This document shows positions 5,988 through 8,973 of a DNA stretch of 8,973 nt, in pieces. Below the pieces are notes generated by a model. That model was not told where the DNA came from. It saw only the letters and a program-made list of their open reading frames with translations, and did no database searches. Where the stretch lies: positions 1 through 8,973 of the forward strand of contig DOUP01000244.1 of NCBI GenBank assembly GCA_003520545.1, written 5' to 3'. This DNA comes from Maritimibacter sp. (GTDB taxonomy: Bacteria; Pseudomonadota; Alphaproteobacteria; Rhodobacterales; Rhodobacteraceae). The position numbers and the translations under genes are program-made. Each line of letters starts with the position of its first letter. The stretch's first letter is position 1.

Positions 5988-6016
5988 TTGCGCCCTATCG
6001 CGCAGGATTGTTTCAT
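5988..6016 (+). promoter_or_regulatory. weak candidate promoter for the binding-protein gene
   Basis: TTGCGC (5988-5993) and TTTCAT (6011-6016) are 17 bases apart, each 4 of 6 to consensus. Transcription would begin near 6023, about 28 bases before the ATG at 6051. The match is modest, and a promoter elsewhere between 5892 and 6040 is possible. Confidence 0.25.
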
Positions 6017-6050
6017 GGTGCTGTCCCAAGACGGGGCCGGAGGGAGACAT

Positions 6051-7520
6051 ATGACAAAGCTATTCACAAGCGCTGCCGCCATGGCGCTCCTTGCAGGTGC
6101 GGCCTTCGCGCAGCAGGATACGATCACCGTCGGCATGCAGCTCGAGCCGCCGAACCTCGACCCGACCGGGGGCGCGGCCGCCGCGATCGACGAAGTGACC
6201 TATGCCAATATCTTCGAGGGCCTGACCCGGTTCGGCCCGGACGGTTCGATCCAGCCCGCGCTTGCCTCCGAGTGGGAGGTGAGCGAGGACGGCACCGTCT
6301 ACACGTTCACGCTGCGGGATGGCGTGGTGTTCCATGACGGCACGACGATGGATGCCGAGGATGTGGTGTTCAGCCTCAACCGTGCCCGTGCCGAGGATTC
6401 CACCAACGCGCAGAAGGCGCTTTTCGCCGGCATCACGGACGTGGAAGCGGTTGACCCGCTGACCGTGAAAGTCACGCTCGCCGAACCCAACGGCAACTTC
6501 CCCTTCAACATGGCTTGGGGCGATGCCGTGATCGTCGCGGAAGAAACCATCGAACAGGCCGCGACCACGCCCATCGGCACCGGCCCTTTCGTTTTCACCG
6601 AGTGGGTGCAAGGCGACCACGTCACGATTTCGCGCTTCGACAACTACTGGGGCGACCCCGCCGCGCTTTCGACCGCGACGTTCAAGTTCATTTCCGACGC
6701 CAATGCCGCCTTTGCCGCGATGATGGCGGGCGATGTGGACGTCTTTCCGGTCTTCCCGGCGCCCGAGCTTGTCAGCCAGTTCGAGTCCGATCCCCGTTTC
6801 GAGGTGATCGTCGGCTCGACCGAGGGCGAAACGATCCTCGCGATGAACAACGCGCAAGCGCCGCTGGACAACGTGAAAGTGCGCGAGGCGATTTCGCACG
6901 CGATCAACCGTCAGGACATCATCGACGGCGCCATGTTCGGCTTCGGCACGCCCATTGGCACGCATTTCGCGCCGCACAACCCAGATTACGTCGATCTGAC
7001 CGGAATGTCGAACTACGACCCGGACGCGGCAAAAGCCCTCCTGGCCGAAGCGGGTGCGGAAGATCTGACGTTGCGCATGATGCTGCCGCCCCCGACCTAT
7101 GCCCGGCGCGGCGGTGAAATCATCGCGGCCCAGCTTCGCGAGGTCGGCATCGAGACGGAGATCACCAACCTGGAATGGGCGCAGTGGCTTGAACAGGTGT
7201 TCAAAGGCAAGGATTTCGACCTGACCATCGTCAGCCACACCGAGCCTGCCGACATCAACATCTATGCCCGACCCGATTACTACTTTCAGTACGACAACGC
7301 CGACTTCCAAACCCTGATCGACAATCTGGGCGTGGAAAGCGATCCGGCGAAGCGGACCGAAATGAACAAGCAAGCCCAGACGATCATCGCTGAGGATTTC
7401 GTCAACGGCTACCTGTTCCAGCTGGCCAAGGTTGGCGTGGCAAATGCCAAGATCGAAGGGTTGTGGGAAAACGCCCCAACCCAGGCCATCGACCTTACGG
7501 ATGTGCGCTGGACCGAGTGA
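6051..7520 (+). CDS. periplasmic peptide/nickel-type ABC transporter binding protein (family 5)
   Basis: This 489-residue protein is the extracytoplasmic receptor of an ABC importer. It starts with a typical Sec signal peptide (MTKLFTSAAAMALLAGAAFA) with likely cleavage at AFA|QQ, residues 20/21; no lipobox cysteine is present, so it should be soluble in the periplasm. Family-5 hallmarks follow: VGMQLEPPNLDPTGG near the mature N-terminus, TYTFTLRDGVVFHDGTTM-like sequence at 82-100, and AEDVVFSLNRA at 102-112. Later come GTGPFVFTEW and a VREAISHAINRQDII helix. The length matches DppA/OppA-class proteins. The open frame extends upstream across panB antisense, but the ATG at 6051 has GGAGGGAG 4 bases before it and begins the signal peptide. 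The permease genes lie downstream beyond a terminator. The ligand cannot be read from sequence; di- or oligopeptides are the commonest, while other small solutes occur in roseobacters. Confidence 0.93.
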   Translation: MTKLFTSAAAMALLAGAAFAQQDTITVGMQLEPPNLDPTGGAAAAIDEVTYANIFEGLTRFGPDGSIQPALASEWEVSEDGTVYTFTLRDGVVFHDGTTMDAEDVVFSLNRARAEDSTNAQKALFAGITDVEAVDPLTVKVTLAEPNGNFPFNMAWGDAVIVAEETIEQAATTPIGTGPFVFTEWVQGDHVTISRFDNYWGDPAALSTATFKFISDANAAFAAMMAGDVDVFPVFPAPELVSQFESDPRFEVIVGSTEGETILAMNNAQAPLDNVKVREAISHAINRQDIIDGAMFGFGTPIGTHFAPHNPDYVDLTGMSNYDPDAAKALLAEAGAEDLTLRMMLPPPTYARRGGEIIAAQLREVGIETEITNLEWAQWLEQVFKGKDFDLTIVSHTEPADINIYARPDYYFQYDNADFQTLIDNLGVESDPAKRTEMNKQAQTIIAEDFVNGYLFQLAKVGVANAKIEGLWENAPTQAIDLTDVRWTE

Positions 7521-7540
7521 TCTGAGCAAACGAGACAGGC

Positions 7541-7569
7541 AAAGGGGCGCTCTTTCGGGCGCCCTTTTT
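7541..7569 (+). terminator. strong intrinsic terminator after the binding-protein gene
   Basis: GGGCGCTC (7545-7552) pairs with GGGCGCCC (7557-7564) across a TTTC loop, 8 bp including one G-T pair, followed at once by TTTTT (7565-7569). AAA at 7541-7543 can extend the stem against the T-run. It lies 20 bases after the stop codon and should cut most transcripts before the permease genes, giving binding protein in excess over permease. Confidence 0.9.
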
Positions 7570-7814
7570 CATTCAGGTATCGACGTCAGATCACCACCGG
7601 TGGGGCGGTAAGCGCAGTGGCGCGTTCGAAGACCGATAAGGGCGCTTGTGGTGCTGGCACGCCGATGCTCTCGGTCCCCCGGTCGGGCGACCATCCTGAT
7701 TTGCCGGCAAGGCTGCGCGAAACCCATCTCGCCCGCACAATCCTGCAAGCACAATAGCGGTCCCCGCAATCTTTGCCTCTTTCCCCGCGACCTCGACCGT
7801 CCTAACCTTCCCCC
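7570..7814. other. 245-bp intergenic region with three short dyads
   Basis: I see no credible gene here: the open frames are shadows of the permease or are too short. Three exact dyads occur: CCACCGGTGG (7594-7603), GGTCG-GG-CGACC (7682-7693) and TTGCCGGCAA (7702-7711). The last 75 bases are rich in C and T. Because a strong terminator lies just upstream, a second promoter for the permease genes should be in this stretch, or read-through supplies them. I cannot place a convincing -35/-10 pair. Confidence 0.45.
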
Positions 7815-8759
7815 ATGCTGCGTTTCGCCGTCACCCGGTTCATCTCCCTGGCTCTCAGCCTGCTCGTGGCCTCCGTGGTGATTTTCGCGGTGATCGAAGT
7901 GATTCCGGGCGATCCGGCAAGCTACATGCTCGGCATGAATGCCAGCCCTGAAGCAGTCGAGGCCTTGCGCGAGCGGCTGGGGCTGAATGACAGTCTGCCC
8001 TTGCGCTATGTCGACTGGATCACGGGGATGCTCGCTGGCGATTTCGGGCAAAGTTACACTTACAAGGTGCCCGTGGCCGACCTGGTCGCCCAGAGGCTTT
8101 GGGTGTCCCTCCCACTCGCTGCCTACGCACTCATACTCTCGACGCTCATCGCTATTCCCATTGGGCTGGTCGCGGCGGCCAAACGCGGAAGCATGACGGA
8201 TTATTCGATCATGGGCGTCACCCAGCTTGGGATCGCGCTTCCGAACTTCTGGTTCGCCATGTTGCTGGTGCTGGTCTTCTCGGTGTCGTTGCGTTGGTTC
8301 GCGGCTGGCGGTTTTCCGGGCTGGGACGCAGGCCTTTGGCCGGGGCTCAAGGCGCTCACCCTGCCCGCCGTGGCGCTTGCCCTGCCCCAAGCCTCGATCC
8401 TCGCCCGTGTCATGCGTTCGGCCCTGATCGACACGCTGGGTCAGGACTATATCCGCACCGCCCGCGCCAAGGGGCTTACACGCCGCCAGGCGACCGTGCG
8501 TCATGCGCTGCGCAATGCGCTGATCCCGGTGCTCACCATCATCGGGTTACAGTTTTCCTTCCTGCTCGCAGGGGCCATCATCATCGAAAACGTTTTCTAC
8601 CTTCCGGGTCTTGGTCGCCTGATCTTCCAAGGCATCACCCAGCGTGACCTGATCGTGGTGGAAAGCCTCGTGATGCTGCTGGTCTTCGCGGTGATCCTCG
8701 TCACCTTCCTCGTCGACATCGCCTATGCGGCTGTCGACCCGAGACTGAGGAAACGCTGA
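7815..8759 (+). CDS. DppB-type ABC transporter permease
   Basis: This is the first inner-membrane subunit of the peptide/nickel-class importer. Its 314 residues match the family. An N-terminal span at about 8-29 ends in the typical VIPGDPA (29-35). It is followed by a periplasmic region with LRERLGLNDSLPLRY, then spans near 96-121, 133-157, 176-196, 237-260 and 280-304. The EAA loop that docks on the ATPase is DYIRTARAKG with HALRNALIPVL, residues 211-240. The C-terminus AYAAVDPRLRKR is canonical. The start is certain in position: the frame has a TAA at 7803-7805 and the ATG at 7815 is the first start after it. However, the bases before it are pyrimidine-rich with no Shine-Dalgarno, which is unusual for this family. 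The stop overlaps the next gene as TGATG. The substrate is set mainly by the binding protein and remains unknown. Confidence 0.95.
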   Translation: MLRFAVTRFISLALSLLVASVVIFAVIEVIPGDPASYMLGMNASPEAVEALRERLGLNDSLPLRYVDWITGMLAGDFGQSYTYKVPVADLVAQRLWVSLPLAAYALILSTLIAIPIGLVAAAKRGSMTDYSIMGVTQLGIALPNFWFAMLLVLVFSVSLRWFAAGGFPGWDAGLWPGLKALTLPAVALALPQASILARVMRSALIDTLGQDYIRTARAKGLTRRQATVRHALRNALIPVLTIIGLQFSFLLAGAIIIENVFYLPGLGRLIFQGITQRDLIVVESLVMLLVFAVILVTFLVDIAYAAVDPRLRKR

Positions 8760-8973
8760 TGCGGGTGCCGGTGCAACTTATCCTCGGTGCGGTCCTTTCG
8801 GTGCTCTTCGTCCTCGGCGCCCTCGTGACCTTCATCTGGGTGCCGCATGACGTGGCTGCGCTGTCCATCGCGGACAAGCTGCAAGAGCCCTCCGCGACCT
8901 ATCTCCTCGGCACTGACCACCTGGGACGCGACACGCTGTCCATGCTCATGGTCGGCGCGCGCACCTCCATCGC
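8759..8973 (+). CDS. DppC-type ABC transporter permease (5' part only)
   Basis: The first 71 codons are present, and the gene runs off the window. One N-terminal span lies at about residues 6-27 (LILGAVLSVLFVLGALVTFIWV). It is followed by a short periplasmic stretch and the diagnostic YLLGTDHLGRDTLSMLMVGARTSI at about 48-71, which matches the start of the DppC/OppC transport domain. The ATG at 8759 overlaps the stop of the DppB-type gene (TGATG), with GAGGAA about 8 bases upstream, so the two permeases are translationally coupled and form the heterodimeric channel. ATPase genes would be expected further downstream. Confidence 0.93.
   Translation, partial: MRVPVQLILGAVLSVLFVLGALVTFIWVPHDVAALSIADKLQEPSATYLLGTDHLGRDTLSMLMVGARTSI

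Noticed and set aside
5466..6050. 195-codon N-terminal extension of the binding protein
   Set aside because: It runs antisense through panB and has no signal peptide. The ATG at 6051 has a strong ribosome site and begins a typical Sec signal.
6060..7529. 489-codon minus-strand open frame matching the whole binding-protein gene
   Set aside because: It is a mirror frame produced by strong G/C third-position bias. The plus strand has the signal peptide, the family-5 motifs, a ribosome site and a terminator.
7569..8504. 311-codon minus-strand open frame over the gap and permease
   Set aside because: Most of it is antisense to the DppB-type gene. The part in the gap has no ribosome site or recognisable protein features.
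1..8973. CRISPR array, tRNA or rRNA genes
   Set aside because: No regularly spaced repeats and no cloverleaf or rRNA-like sequence were seen on either strand.

Overview
The window looks like chromosomal DNA of an alphaproteobacterium, most probably a Rhodobacterales/Roseobacter-type organism. The DNA is GC-rich (41 of 60 bases in one sampled line of the 453-codon gene). Codon third positions are strongly G/C. Two products resemble families I associate with Rhodobacterales (DUF6638 and DUF1523). There are no rRNA or tRNA genes, no CRISPR array and no recognisable transposase.

Region 1 (1-4130, plus strand) is a tightly packed run of co-directional, mostly uncharacterised genes. In order they are: the C-terminal end of a probable AAA+ ATPase; two small triple-membrane-span proteins; a 53-codon relic-like ORF; an AT-richer gene for a one-span coiled-coil membrane protein; a soluble 453-aa DUF6638-like protein; a two-span membrane protein; and a DUF1523-type membrane protein. 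Most junctions are ATGA or TGATG overlaps, so the set is probably one translationally coupled operon. The AT-rich gene (about 42% GC in three sampled lines) interrupts it. Its upstream boundary is abrupt, at base 1269/1270. Just before the boundary lies a high-GC patch with coding-like third positions, a cysteine cluster and strong stem-forming potential.

Region 2 (4131-5891) is a short convergent intergenic region with two hairpins, then panC and panB on the minus strand. These encode pantothenate synthetase and ketopantoate hydroxymethyltransferase, two enzymes of pantothenate (coenzyme A precursor) synthesis. They are read as a panB-panC operon with one base between the genes, from a plausible sigma-70-type promoter at 5920-5948.

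Region 3 (5892-8973) starts with a divergent promoter region holding a perfect 17-bp dyad. It continues with a family-5 (dipeptide/oligopeptide/nickel type) ABC importer: a periplasmic binding protein, a strong intrinsic terminator, a 245-bp gap containing several dyads, a DppB-type permease and the first 71 codons of a DppC-type permease. The binding-protein gene has its own terminator, so it is probably expressed apart from, and more strongly than, the permeases. The DppB-type start has no Shine-Dalgarno sequence and an in-frame stop codon only 9 bases upstream.

The least ordinary part is the 1-4130 cluster: an apparently uncharacterised set of an ATPase, small membrane proteins and DUF proteins, with an AT-rich, probably acquired gene spliced in while the gene-to-gene overlaps are preserved.
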